From Candidatus Saccharimonadota bacterium (GTDB lineage: Bacteria; Patescibacteriota; Saccharimonadia; Saccharimonadales; UBA4665), in contig JAQGGT010000007.1 in the NCBI GenBank assembly GCA_028289245.1, positions 1 through 64,000 of the forward strand: a stretch of DNA of 64,000 bases, given 5' to 3'. Below are positions 1 through 8,599 of this stretch, one piece after another (positions within the stretch are counted from its first letter, which is position 1; each line of letters begins with the position of its first letter). The notes under the pieces were generated by a model, which made no database searches, was not told the DNA's origin, and saw nothing but the letters and a program-made list of their open reading frames with translations. The translations under genes were made by a program, and so were the position numbers.

Positions 1-26
1 CGCTTATGCGGATGCTGGTTTAAGAA

Positions 27-752
27 TTAGTTAATGGTTGTGCCGCCGCGGCCATGGGCGGCGTTGAGAATATTGTCTGGCTCGGTGCTGTTGAAGATAA
101 TAATTGGTAGTTGGTGTTCCATAGCGAGGCCGAGCGCGGCTTTATCCATGACTTTAATATTGTCATCCGAGACAGCTGCCTGGAGACTAAGGTGCGCAAT
201 CTTGGCGGCATCAGGGTACTTGGCAGGGTCACGGTCATAGACGCCGTCGACCTTCGTGGCTTTCATTACTAGTTCACAATCGAGCTCGAGGGCCAACGAA
301 ACAGCGGCAGTATCGGTGGTCAAGTAGGGCCGGCCGATCCCACCTGCCACGATCACCACCCGGCCTTTCTTGAGGTGGTTGTTGGCCAGACGGTGCACGA
401 ATGGCTCGGCGACTTGCTCGGCAAAGATATTCGACAGGCAGCGAGTAGGAATGTCGCACGATTCAAAGATGTCGGTCAGGGCCAGGGCATTCATCATGGT
501 AGCCAACATACCGATGTGGTCGGCAGTCACGCGGCGGATGCCGTGGCCGGCCAGCTGGGCACCGCGGGCGTAGTTGCCGCCACCGACCATGATCACCACT
601 TGGGTGCCGCTATCGACGACTTTTTTGATTTCGGCAGCCAGCCAAGCGCCAAACTCGGCATCGATGCCGCTGTCGTACTTGCCAGACAGCTGTTCGCCGG
701 AAAGTTTTAAGAGGACTCGGTTGTACGTTTGAGAAGATGAGTCATCAGCCAT
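27..752 (-). CDS. pyrH: UMP kinase (uridylate kinase)
   Basis: Phosphorylates UMP to UDP with ATP in cytosolic pyrimidine nucleotide synthesis. The 241-residue protein has the bacterial PyrH layout of the amino acid kinase fold. The N-terminal KLSGE phosphate loop is at residues 16-20, the GGGNYARG segment follows near residue 58, and the central GGIGRPYLTTDTAA segment is near residue 137. The C-terminal part has KATKVDGVYDRDP and VMDKAA. The length is normal for the family. The start is an ATG 7 nt after a TATACT box, so the mRNA is probably leaderless. That box overlaps the divergent promoter of xthA. The identification is secure. Confidence 0.97.
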   Translation of the reverse strand: MADDSSSQTYNRVLLKLSGEQLSGKYDSGIDAEFGAWLAAEIKKVVDSGTQVVIMVGGGNYARGAQLAGHGIRRVTADHIGMLATMMNALALTDIFESCDIPTRCLSNIFAEQVAEPFVHRLANNHLKKGRVVIVAGGIGRPYLTTDTAAVSLALELDCELVMKATKVDGVYDRDPAKYPDAAKIAHLSLQAAVSDDNIKVMDKAALGLAMEHQLPIIIFNSTEPDNILNAAHGRGGTTIN

Positions 753-757
753 TGGTT

Positions 758-769
758 CTAGTATACTAG
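758..769. promoter_or_regulatory. Palindromic divergent -10 element of pyrH and xthA
   Basis: The 12-bp perfect palindrome CTAGTATACTAG supplies a TATACT -10 hexamer to both strands: 762-767 for xthA and 760-765 (complement) for pyrH. Each start codon lies 6-7 nt beyond its hexamer, so both mRNAs should be leaderless. The hexamers overlap by four bases, so two polymerases could not occupy the site at once. Confidence 0.6.
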
Positions 770-773
770 GGAC

Positions 774-1574
774 ATGCTAAAAATCTATTCCTGGAACGTC
801 AACGGCATCCGCGCCGTCCAAAAGAAGGGCCTCTGGGACCCGTTTATCGCTAAAGAGCAGCCCGATATTTTATGTCTGCAGGAAATAAAGGCCAAACCGG
901 AACAGATCGATATTGCCCTTGGCGACTACAAGGCCGTCTGGAACTCCGCCGAAAAGCCCGGCTATTCCGGCACGGCCATTCTATCAAAGGTCGATCCGTT
1001 ACAGGTCATCACCGGCTTCCCAAAGGATATCATCGAGAAGTATGGCGTTACCGGCGACACCTACGGCGATCCGAACCTCGAGGGCCGGGTAGTAGCTGCC
1101 GAGTTTGAAAAATTTTGGGTAGTGACCGTCTACACCCCCAACGCGAAGGACGATCTGAGCCGCATTCCACTGCGCCACAAGCATTGGGACCCAGCCTTTT
1201 TGGCCTACTGCCAGCAGCTCGAAAAAACCAAGCCCGTGGTTTTCTGCGGCGACCTCAACGTCGCTCACACCGAGGACGACCTCGCCAATCCTAAGCCCAA
1301 TCGCGGTAAGAAAGGCTTCACCGACGAAGAGCGCTCCGGCTTCCAGAGCTTCGTCGATGCCGGCTTTGTCGACACACTGCGTATATTCGAACAAGGTAAC
1401 GGCCACTACAGTTGGTGGAGTCACTTTGCCCACGCCCGCGAGCGCAATGTTGGTTGGCGCATCGATTATTTCTTAGTCTCGACATCTTTAAAGCCGCACG
1501 TCAAAGCCGCCGCCATCCACACCGACGTGCTTGGGTCAGACCACTGTCCGGTCAGTCTTAGCCTCGATTTTTAG
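774..1574 (+). CDS. xthA: Exodeoxyribonuclease III / AP endonuclease
   Basis: Base-excision-repair nuclease of the exonuclease/endonuclease/phosphatase superfamily. It cleaves abasic sites and degrades duplex DNA 3'-5'. The 266-residue protein starts with SWNVNGIRA and has LQEIKA with the metal-binding Glu. It also has the CGDLNVAH Asp/Asn motif near residue 158 and ends with the catalytic GSDHCPVS. Length and motif order match XthA/ExoA. The ATG is 6 nt after TATACT with no SD. The gene is divergent from pyrH and converges with the next gene, overlapping it by 4 bp. Confidence 0.95.
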   Translation: MLKIYSWNVNGIRAVQKKGLWDPFIAKEQPDILCLQEIKAKPEQIDIALGDYKAVWNSAEKPGYSGTAILSKVDPLQVITGFPKDIIEKYGVTGDTYGDPNLEGRVVAAEFEKFWVVTVYTPNAKDDLSRIPLRHKHWDPAFLAYCQQLEKTKPVVFCGDLNVAHTEDDLANPKPNRGKKGFTDEERSGFQSFVDAGFVDTLRIFEQGNGHYSWWSHFAHARERNVGWRIDYFLVSTSLKPHVKAAAIHTDVLGSDHCPVSLSLDF

Positions 1575-1969
1575 GTTTGGTCTTCGTCGCCAAGTTCGCC
1601 CTTGGACCAACTGCTGACACCCGCTTTAAACTGATCTGAGAGCGACCGGGCATCGCTGCCAAGCAACGTCTCGGCCTTGGCGTCGGCATAGGCCTCGATC
1701 ACAGCTTCAAGCGCCTTCGCAACTGGTTGCTTGAGATACACCGGTACGTCATTGTCGCCCGTAACTCCAGGCCGTGAACTCGCAATCATCCCGATGATCA
1801 ACTCGCCATCACTCTGATCTTCAATCGGTATCATCCGGTCGCGGTTTGCGCGGGCCGCCAAGCAGGCCGACCACAGCAGTTGGTACCCACCCCAAGAAAA
1901 AATGGCATTTTGGTGCAATGGGTCGATCGGCTCAAAATGCACCAGCTGAACTTCGGGGTTTTCTTCCAT
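1571..1969 (-). CDS. Hypothetical acidic protein, 132 aa
   Basis: I do not recognise this family. The protein is acidic, soluble and without a signal peptide or membrane segment. It has a tryptophan/tyrosine-rich middle (SWGGYQLLWSACLAARANR) and a helical C-terminal half. The start ATG has a TATAGT box 9 nt upstream, as in the leaderless genes nearby. The gene is convergent with xthA and their 3' ends overlap by 4 bp. Codon use resembles the neighbours, so I consider it a real gene. Confidence 0.6.
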   Translation of the reverse strand: MEENPEVQLVHFEPIDPLHQNAIFSWGGYQLLWSACLAARANRDRMIPIEDQSDGELIIGMIASSRPGVTGDNDVPVYLKQPVAKALEAVIEAYADAKAETLLGSDARSLSDQFKAGVSSWSKGELGDEDQT

Positions 1970-2033
1970 CGAGACATTACTATAGCCTGTTTTCGAATTT
2001 TTACTAGCTGCCAGCCTTTGTTAGACTTAGGAT

Positions 2034-2963
2034 ATGGTCCGCGCCGAACACATCGAACTCACTACAACTGACGGCTTGCTACTGCCAGGCTTACTCTACA
2101 CGCCCGTCAAAGACACCACGCGGGTCGCAATTTGGCTGCATGGCATGGGTGACAGCGGGGTGTTCTATACGCCGCGGCGCATTACCGCCCTGGCCGAAGC
2201 ACTGACAGCCCGCGGCATCGCGCTCCTCGCCTTCAATAATCGAGGCGCCCATAACGCCAAGCGCCTGCGCTACGCCGACAAAACCGCACCGCAGGCCGAG
2301 CTCGGCTACCAGGGCGGCAGCTTCTATGAACGCATCGAGGACTGTGTCGCCGACATCGACGGAGCCGTCGCCTATTTGCGTGGCGGTGGCTATAACCGCT
2401 TTTATCTCGTCGGTCACAGCAGCGGCGCCAACAAAATTGCTATCTACGACTGGCTCACCAAGCAGACACCCATCAGCAAGTACGTGCTAGCCAGTCCCGG
2501 CGACGACATTGGCCTATGGCGCCAGGAACTCGGTAGCCGGCGCTACGAGGGCGCCCTCGTCCAATCTAGTGAGCTCATGGCAGTTGGTAAACCATTGCGC
2601 GTAATGCCAAAGTACAGCGGTATGCATCCCTATAGCGCCCAGTCGACCCACGAATTACTCGATGCCAACGGCCCGTATAACAACTTCCCCTACTACGAAG
2701 CTACTGTCGGCCGCCTTGGGACAAAGCCACTCTTCCAGGAGTTTGCCGCCATCAAGACACCATTGCTGGTAATCGTGGGCGACCAAGACCAATACTTGGC
2801 TACCGTCGGTGGCGCTGCGCAGGCCATCCAACTTCTCAAGCAGCACACTAATCCGGCTATTGCTCAACAGTCTAGCTACCAGGTTGTGGCCAATGCCGAC
2901 CACAGCTTCCACGACGCCGAAGATGCGTTTGCAGGCGTGGTAGCCAAATGGTTGGCCGCCTAA
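2034..2963 (+). CDS. Alpha/beta hydrolase
   Basis: Serine hydrolase of the alpha/beta fold, substrate unknown. Of its 309 residues, WLHGMGDSG near residue 35 forms the oxyanion-hole strand. GHSSG at residues 127-131 is the nucleophile elbow (Ser129). GDQDQYL near residue 250 and NADHSFHD near residue 290 can supply the Asp and His of the triad. There is no signal peptide. ATG lies 6 nt after a TAGACT box without an SD. The next gene begins one base after its stop, so the two are probably co-transcribed. Confidence 0.85.
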   Translation: MVRAEHIELTTTDGLLLPGLLYTPVKDTTRVAIWLHGMGDSGVFYTPRRITALAEALTARGIALLAFNNRGAHNAKRLRYADKTAPQAELGYQGGSFYERIEDCVADIDGAVAYLRGGGYNRFYLVGHSSGANKIAIYDWLTKQTPISKYVLASPGDDIGLWRQELGSRRYEGALVQSSELMAVGKPLRVMPKYSGMHPYSAQSTHELLDANGPYNNFPYYEATVGRLGTKPLFQEFAAIKTPLLVIVGDQDQYLATVGGAAQAIQLLKQHTNPAIAQQSSYQVVANADHSFHDAEDAFAGVVAKWLAA

Positions 2964-2964
2964 G

Positions 2965-3750
2965 ATGTATCCTTACTGGCAGAAGCAAACTAAAGATAGA
3001 CCGCTATATCCGGATATGATCTGGAGCCGGCCCGAGAACCGAGCCCACGCCGGCAAATTACTGGTCATTGGCGGCAGCGCCCAGGGCTTTGCTAAACCGG
3101 CCCAGGCCTACGAAGCCGCTCGCAAAGCCGGCGCCGGTACAGTCCACGCCGTATTGCCCGACGTGCTACGCAGCATGCTGCCGCGCGGCTTTATGGAGGC
3201 CGACTTTCTGCCCAGCACGCCCAGTGGCAGCCTGGCCCGCGAAGCACTCGGCGGCCTACTCAACGAAAGCGACTGGGCCGACGCCGTGCTACTGGCCGGC
3301 GATCTCAGCCGTAACAGTGAGACAGCCATCCTCCTCGAGTCATTTGCCACTAAATATACTGCCGCCCTGACGCTAACCTGTGATGCCGTCGATTACGCGC
3401 TGAGCGCCCCCCGAATCGCCCTGGGCCGCGATAACACGCTGCTGGTACTCAGCTTCGCCCAGCTCCAAAAATTGGGGCAGGCCGCCCAAGCTACCACCGC
3501 CTTTACCTACGCTATGGATTTTCTACATCTTATCGAGGCACTGCATAGTTTTAGCGCCGAGCACCACCTCACATTGATCACCAAACGCGACAATACTATA
3601 TTCGTGGCCGTCGACGGACAGGTGACCACTACCCAGCTGGCCGAGGAGCAGCAAATATGGCGATTGACGACCGCTGCCGCGGCCAGTGTGTGGTGGCTCC
3701 AAAACCCTTCAAAACCACTCGAAGCCCTCACCACCGCTCTCGTCGCCTAA
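2965..3750 (+). CDS. NAD(P)HX dehydratase-like (YjeF C-terminal/NNRD-type) protein
   Basis: The 261-residue protein resembles the ribokinase-like domain that dehydrates damaged NAD(P)H hydrates using ADP or ATP. It has the N-terminal HAGKLLVIGGSAQGF strand-loop, a KAGAGTVHAVLP segment and LAGDLSRNSET where family members carry a GPG(L/M)G-type signature. That last motif is not canonical, so the reaction is uncertain. It follows the hydrolase gene with a one-base gap. It could instead be a diverged sugar-kinase-fold protein with another substrate. Confidence 0.55.
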   Translation: MYPYWQKQTKDRPLYPDMIWSRPENRAHAGKLLVIGGSAQGFAKPAQAYEAARKAGAGTVHAVLPDVLRSMLPRGFMEADFLPSTPSGSLAREALGGLLNESDWADAVLLAGDLSRNSETAILLESFATKYTAALTLTCDAVDYALSAPRIALGRDNTLLVLSFAQLQKLGQAAQATTAFTYAMDFLHLIEALHSFSAEHHLTLITKRDNTIFVAVDGQVTTTQLAEEQQIWRLTTAAAASVWWLQNPSKPLEALTTALVA

Positions 3751-3802
3751 CTGATCTGAAGGTGCTTGTAAATTTATCTATTCTGTGATATAATTAGCGT
3801 TA

Positions 3803-4828
3803 ATGATTGCAGCTGAGTTTGTCGAACCATACCGTCGAGAAATCCCAGACGCCGAATTGCACCGTGACCCTTGGGCCGAGCAAATGCACGAAGCCCGAGA
3901 AGTCGCTCATAGTTTCGGTGTGCTTTTGCATGACAAACTCTCCGGCAACTATGAGCCTAACACCGCCGATCTAGAGCGTTTACGCCTCTACCCACGCTGG
4001 GGCATGCATGCTATTGCCAACCTGGAAGATGCCTTTATCGACAGTGGTGAGCCCTGGATGAAAGAGAATAATGAGCTCAATTTCCAGCGCTTGACGCTGC
4101 ACTTCACCAACATGTGGAAGCACTTCCTACGTGGCACTCGTCCGACCAAGCTTGAGATCAAACGAGCCCAGGACAGTCTGGCCCTTCACGGCATGATGGG
4201 TTACAAGATCAAAAGTGATAACGCCTCCGCAGCCAATGGGTACGCTTATTTCGAGGAAGAAAATAATGAATACCGGGCGTCTTCCGAAGGTATCATTGGA
4301 GAACATGATGCTGCCGTCGTCTTGCTCGAAGTCGCCAAGCGTGTTCCCGGGATGATCGTCCTACCAGCTCCCGACCAGTTCGAGCACGACCGGCCACGCT
4401 ACGCCAAAGGCACATCACCAAATGGCGAAAAGTTCACCGGCCCAAACCGCAACACTGACTTTATAGTCATGCTCGGTGAACAGGTGGTCGGCGCGCAAGT
4501 CAAAAGCTACATCGATGGTGAGCGTCCCAACAACTACGACAAGCATCGGATCATCCTGATTGATGGCAGCCATGACCTGGGTAATCAGCGTGCCATGCGG
4601 ACGCGCCGCTCTTATCTAAAAACCGTCAGCTGGTCGGGTATGATTTGCGCCGAGCGAATGCTGACGACTCCGTTCAGTGCCGCCGGTAAGCTCGGCATTC
4701 CGCCGCACAGCCTGATCGTCACTAAAGGCATCGCGCGCACCATGATGAAGGATGTTAATCCGCATCTCCAAAAAGCCACTGACCGCGTCCAAGACCGGCT
4801 ACTCGCCAAACTCCAGCTCACCGAATAA
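3803..4828 (+). CDS. Putative PD-(D/E)XK nuclease-fold protein, 341 aa
   Basis: The family is not recognised. The C-terminal half has an acidic helix (GEHDAAVVLLE near residue 168), then NTDFIVML with Asp219, then GAQVKSY with Gln232 and Lys234. That order (E, D, Q-x-K) matches the PD-(D/E)XK nuclease core, in which QxK is an accepted variant. The N-terminal half is helical and charged. ATG is 8 nt after TATAAT, so the gene is probably leaderless. The following gene has the same layout (DFI ... VQVK), and the two look like diverged paralogs. The nuclease assignment is inference from short motifs. Confidence 0.5.
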   Translation: MIAAEFVEPYRREIPDAELHRDPWAEQMHEAREVAHSFGVLLHDKLSGNYEPNTADLERLRLYPRWGMHAIANLEDAFIDSGEPWMKENNELNFQRLTLHFTNMWKHFLRGTRPTKLEIKRAQDSLALHGMMGYKIKSDNASAANGYAYFEEENNEYRASSEGIIGEHDAAVVLLEVAKRVPGMIVLPAPDQFEHDRPRYAKGTSPNGEKFTGPNRNTDFIVMLGEQVVGAQVKSYIDGERPNNYDKHRIILIDGSHDLGNQRAMRTRRSYLKTVSWSGMICAERMLTTPFSAAGKLGIPPHSLIVTKGIARTMMKDVNPHLQKATDRVQDRLLAKLQLTE

Positions 4829-4867
4829 GCTTGCGCTTGCTCACCTGACGTTATATAAATCAAGGTT

Positions 4868-5824
4868 ATGAGTGACAGCCGCAGATCACCTGTACAGCTT
4901 AACCACCAGGAAGCGTGGGCCACCTTTCGCGGTGGTTATCTGCGCCACGGAACGCATATCGCCAGCAGTGACGACCTTGAAGCGCTGCAAAACTTTCGCA
5001 GTCAACTCGACCGTCTCCGCGACAACACCCAAATCCCGCATTACCACTTTTACAGCGGCTGGCTCGATTACGAACTCGCCACCGCTGAGCGGAACCGTGA
5101 CAAAGGCGCCGCCCGCGACCACTATTCGCACGCCGAGCTGTCCCTCCGAATGCCTGGCTCTGCCAACGACCGGATTAGTTTTCAGTCGCAACTTGAGCGC
5201 GATATTCAGCTTATCAGACTCGAAAAAAACCGTCTCTACGCCGAAGAGCGACAAAAGGGCACGCAACATCATGCTACCATTGCCGAAATCGGCCGCCAAA
5301 CAATTGTCCTCGCTACACGACTGGAGACTGACGATCTGCCGAGAGATGACTACTCCAAGTTAATTGGTATGCTCAGTGAAACCGCCGTAGCCGGGGTGCT
5401 GCTGACGCTAGGCGAGCAAACGACAACCTCGGTCGTAGCTCCCGCTACACCGCGCCAGAACAGCCCCTGGTTGGTAGAAAATGGCGGTTATAGAAACACG
5501 CCTGATGGTGCCCGCAGTATTCAAGCCTTTGATTTCATACACTTAGTCTACGAAGGCGCTCAGCCGGAGCCTGCCAGTCTCCGCCACGTCCAGGTTAAAA
5601 CTCGCTTCCTGAGCGAAGCCACGGAAGCCCGCTACGCCGATGAGGTTACGGTTCTCTACGCCGATCGAGACCTTTTTGTGGCCACCACGCCGGAGTTCAT
5701 TGAACTCGGCAGCGCCCTGGAGACATTCGGCACTACCCAAGCGCTGGAGCGCCCGCTGGAGATTGCCCGCAGCAATGTCGAGCTGGCATTTGAAGCCCAT
5801 GATACGTGGGTGGCGGAGAATTAG
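4868..5824 (+). CDS. Putative PD-(D/E)XK nuclease-fold protein, 318 aa
   Basis: Second member of a tandem pair. It has SETAVAGVLL near residue 170, AFDFIHLVYEG with Asp222, and HVQVKTRF with Gln242 and Lys244, giving the same E-D-QxK order as the upstream protein. The first 120 residues are helical with several Trp and Tyr. There is no membrane segment or signal peptide. The gap to the previous gene is 39 bp. No methyltransferase, helicase or toxin partner is visible beside it, so a restriction role is not supported. The products could equally be non-catalytic. Confidence 0.5.
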   Translation: MSDSRRSPVQLNHQEAWATFRGGYLRHGTHIASSDDLEALQNFRSQLDRLRDNTQIPHYHFYSGWLDYELATAERNRDKGAARDHYSHAELSLRMPGSANDRISFQSQLERDIQLIRLEKNRLYAEERQKGTQHHATIAEIGRQTIVLATRLETDDLPRDDYSKLIGMLSETAVAGVLLTLGEQTTTSVVAPATPRQNSPWLVENGGYRNTPDGARSIQAFDFIHLVYEGAQPEPASLRHVQVKTRFLSEATEARYADEVTVLYADRDLFVATTPEFIELGSALETFGTTQALERPLEIARSNVELAFEAHDTWVAEN

Positions 5825-5855
5825 TCCTTGCCGGCGCGCTTCATACTAGCGGCCG

Positions 5856-5904
5856 CCACCAAAATAAAACAACCTGGACATGCCAGGTTGTTTTATTTTG
5901 GTGG
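5856..5904. terminator. 22-bp perfect inverted repeat; bidirectional terminator reaching into the tRNA CCA end
   Basis: Arms 5856-5877 and 5883-5904 are perfect reverse complements around a 5-nt loop. The core (AACCTGG/CCAGGTT flanked by A- and T-rich arms) looks like a bidirectional intrinsic terminator between the convergent 4868-5824 gene and tRNA-Leu. Unusually, the repeat continues through the tRNA's encoded CCA and discriminator base. Confidence 0.75.
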
Positions 5905-5981
5905 GCGAGGAGGGACTTGAACCCTCAATCCGAAGAACGCGATTTTGAGTCGCGCGCGTATACCAATTCCGCCACTCGCCC
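5899..5981 (-). tRNA. tRNA-Leu (anticodon CAA), CCA encoded
   Basis: On the minus strand the 7-bp acceptor GGGCGAG/CTCGCCC encloses a D-arm (GCG/CGC), an anticodon stem CGCGA/TCGCG with loop CTCAAAA (anticodon CAA), an 11-nt variable arm and a T-arm GAGGG-TTCAAGT-CCCTC. The discriminator is A and the CCA is encoded. It reads UUG codons. The variable arm is short for a class II tRNA, but the leucine anticodon is clear. Confidence 0.95.
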
Positions 5982-6065
5982 GGATATACCGTAAGCACGG
6001 TAGGCTACAAGGGGTCATTGTACTATAATTGATACAGAAGCTCCAATAAGCCCCCAAAGGCGCCT

Positions 6066-7349
6066 ATGACAGACATCAAAACAACAGATGACCAACCACC
6101 GGGCGACGGTACCGCCGCCGACCTGATCCGCGACAAAGTTGCTCGTATTTACGCCGGTGAGCCGGACGCCGGGCAGGAGTTGGCCGAAGCCGAGGCCCAG
6201 CCGCACCGCAGCAAGCACCAGCAGTTCATGCACCAGTTGAGCACCTCGGGCAAAGACTTGGCAACCATCCAAACCGAGTGGCACCAGTACTACATCAGCC
6301 TGCCCGACGACGAAAAGCATCAGGTGTGGCAAGAATTTTACTCGAGCAGCGCTACCCAGGCAGCCGCGCCGGCTACTTTACCAGCGGCCGCACCGCAGCG
6401 AGAAGCCAGCCACAAACATCAAGTGATGAGTTCAAGCCGGCACAAAGCCCGACGTAAGCAAGTGGCCGCCCGCCCCAAGCGCGACCTGCGCAAGCCGGAG
6501 GACATCCGGGCCGCCGTCCGCGATACCGTCAGCGCCAACGGCAAGCTGACGGCTAAGCATCACCTTCAGTCGCTGCTGTTTGGCCTTGGCATGGGCTTTT
6601 TGGTGATTTTCATCTTCTTGTTCAGCTTTTTCAACGAAATTATCATCGCGCCGTTTATCCAACCGAGTCGTACGACGGCCTCGACGCCGATTATCGTCAA
6701 CACGGCCAGCGCCGAAGTTAGCAAAGACCCCTTGGTGATCATCCCCAAGATCAATGTCCAGATTCCGGTCGACTACAACCAGACCAGTATCAACGAAGAA
6801 GACATCCAGAACTCCCTGGAAGACGGGGTGGTGCATTACCCCAGTACCGTCAAGCCAGGCGAGCAGGGCAATACGGCAATTTTCGGCCACTCCAGTAACA
6901 ACATTTTTAATAAGGGTCACTATAAATTTGCTTTCGTACTACTGCACACACTGGTGCCGGGGGACACCTTTTATCTGGCATACAACGGTCAGATGTTCGT
7001 CTATAAAGTCATCGACAAAAAGGTGGTCGATCCGACCGACGTCGGCATTTTAGATGCCGTGCCAGGCCATACCGCCACGGCGACGCTCATTACCTGCGAC
7101 CCGCCAGGTACCACACTCCACCGCCTGGCGATCATTGGTGAACAGATCTCGCCCGATCCAAACTCAAACGCCGCACCGGCCACTCCAACCACCGCTGCCA
7201 CTACCACCGCCTCAACCCTACCCGGAAATGGCCCGACGCTGTTCGGCCGCTTAGCCGCCACCATCGCTGGTAAGGCGGTCATTACGTTGGTAATTGTAGG
7301 GGCAATTGCGCTGGTTATTCGCTGGACCCGCCAACCGCGCGACAATTAG
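6066..7349 (+). CDS. Sortase-family transpeptidase with long cytoplasmic N-terminus
   Basis: Membrane cysteine transpeptidase of the sortase family. These enzymes attach secreted proteins to the wall or join pilins. The first ~170 of 427 residues are charged and cytoplasmic. A transmembrane segment follows at about 175-203. The extracellular sortase barrel has His275 in FGHSS, Cys344 in the TLITC motif and an Arg in TLHRLAI. A Thr/Ala-rich linker leads to a second transmembrane segment near 400. The cytoplasmic extension and two anchors are unlike typical sortase A. The leader has a weak AAGG before the ATG and a TATAAT about 30 nt upstream. No LPxTG protein is obvious nearby. Confidence 0.88.
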   Translation: MTDIKTTDDQPPGDGTAADLIRDKVARIYAGEPDAGQELAEAEAQPHRSKHQQFMHQLSTSGKDLATIQTEWHQYYISLPDDEKHQVWQEFYSSSATQAAAPATLPAAAPQREASHKHQVMSSSRHKARRKQVAARPKRDLRKPEDIRAAVRDTVSANGKLTAKHHLQSLLFGLGMGFLVIFIFLFSFFNEIIIAPFIQPSRTTASTPIIVNTASAEVSKDPLVIIPKINVQIPVDYNQTSINEEDIQNSLEDGVVHYPSTVKPGEQGNTAIFGHSSNNIFNKGHYKFAFVLLHTLVPGDTFYLAYNGQMFVYKVIDKKVVDPTDVGILDAVPGHTATATLITCDPPGTTLHRLAIIGEQISPDPNSNAAPATPTTAATTTASTLPGNGPTLFGRLAATIAGKAVITLVIVGAIALVIRWTRQPRDN

Positions 7350-7377
7350 CCACAGTTTTGGCGATCAATTCTACAGT

Positions 7378-8457
7378 CTACAGCGAGCTAGCGAGATCGA
7401 GGAGCTGGCGGGAGCTAAGGGTACCGTCGGTTTTGACTTGGTACCAGACGCCACCATTGACCCAAGTGGCATTATTATCGCCGTAGAGATACACGGTGCG
7501 GCCACCAGCTTCGACGGTTTGATACTTGCCCGCAACGCTGCTACCGGATAAAAAGACGTCGCGCAGCGCTTGGCTATCCCAGTTGGAAGCTTTTTGGGTT
7601 ACCACAAAGCTGCGGTTATCACTGTTACTCTTGAAGTTAACATCGACGGCGCCGGGTGTGGCGCTCAGCGTACCAACTGAAAATCCAGCTGGGCGCTTGG
7701 TGGGTAAAACAGCGTGAAAGCCGGCTCGCGACGAAGCAACTTGCATCTTAATATTGGCAACATTGTTATACGCGATGCAACCGCCAATGACTACTACAGC
7801 CAGGCTGGACATAGCAACCGTCAAGGCGCGGCGGCGGGTGCGCGCTTTGATATCACTCGCCAGTACCGGAGCTTTGTGCTTGTGCGATTCGGCCGCAGCC
7901 AGGGCACGCTCAAAAATATCCATAGACGGCTGGTGGGCAGCGGGCTGAGCGGCAGCAGGAGCAGCCGGCTGGTGGACGCGTGGGGCTGGGGTAGCAGCGC
8001 TCCGTACCGTGGTGGCGTGGTTGAATTTATTGATCATGGCATGCTTGGCGGTCGTTTCAGCATGCAGGGCGCGGCGCGGATCAACTGATGCCACTGATGG
8101 TTTGGCGACGACAGTGGCCAATGGCTTTTTAGTCAGCGGGGAAGTTACTGTCGTCTGGCGCTTGAGGCTGGCCGACGGCTTGAGCACGGCACGGCGCATC
8201 AGCGTTTTGCCGGCCTGCGGTTGGTGCTTGGCCAGGTGCTTCGCGGGGTGGCGGGTCACCGCTAACTGTTTTGCGGTTGTAGACACCGCCGGCCCGGGGG
8301 CAGACGCGGGAGCCGGAATAATCTCTGGAATATAGGACTTGCCTATCACCGTATCAATTGTCAGGGCAGGAGCCGCCTTGCCGGCTTTAATCAGCTCGCC
8401 CGAGTGAGCGTCGTAGGTATTCCCGTTGATAGTGATATGTGTGCTGTTTTTGGCCAC
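7378..8457 (-). CDS. Single-pass membrane protein with Lys/Ala-rich cytoplasmic region
   Basis: A 359-residue protein of unknown function. About 200 N-terminal residues are rich in Ala, Lys, His and Pro. One transmembrane segment follows at about 212-235 (LAVVVIGGCIAYNN). The ~120-residue outside domain contains VDVNFKSNSDNRSF, YLYGDNNATWVNGGVWY and a C-terminal helix. The outside domain vaguely recalls DUF4367-type domains, but I would not assign it. The start appears to be GTG at 8457, since no ATG fits. It converges with the sortase gene, whose stop is 28 bp away. Confidence 0.65.
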   Translation of the reverse strand: MAKNSTHITINGNTYDAHSGELIKAGKAAPALTIDTVIGKSYIPEIIPAPASAPGPAVSTTAKQLAVTRHPAKHLAKHQPQAGKTLMRRAVLKPSASLKRQTTVTSPLTKKPLATVVAKPSVASVDPRRALHAETTAKHAMINKFNHATTVRSAATPAPRVHQPAAPAAAQPAAHQPSMDIFERALAAAESHKHKAPVLASDIKARTRRRALTVAMSSLAVVVIGGCIAYNNVANIKMQVASSRAGFHAVLPTKRPAGFSVGTLSATPGAVDVNFKSNSDNRSFVVTQKASNWDSQALRDVFLSGSSVAGKYQTVEAGGRTVYLYGDNNATWVNGGVWYQVKTDGTLSSRQLLDLASSL

Positions 8458-8599
8458 GATTTTTTACTTCTTTGTTTCACCGCAACATAAGCGATTTGTA
8501 TCTATAGTACCGCCTCTTATATATAACCGCAAGCCAAAAGTGCCGTCTGGCCAGAAAATCCTATCCATAACCGATATAAACTGCGTATAATAAAGCTTC

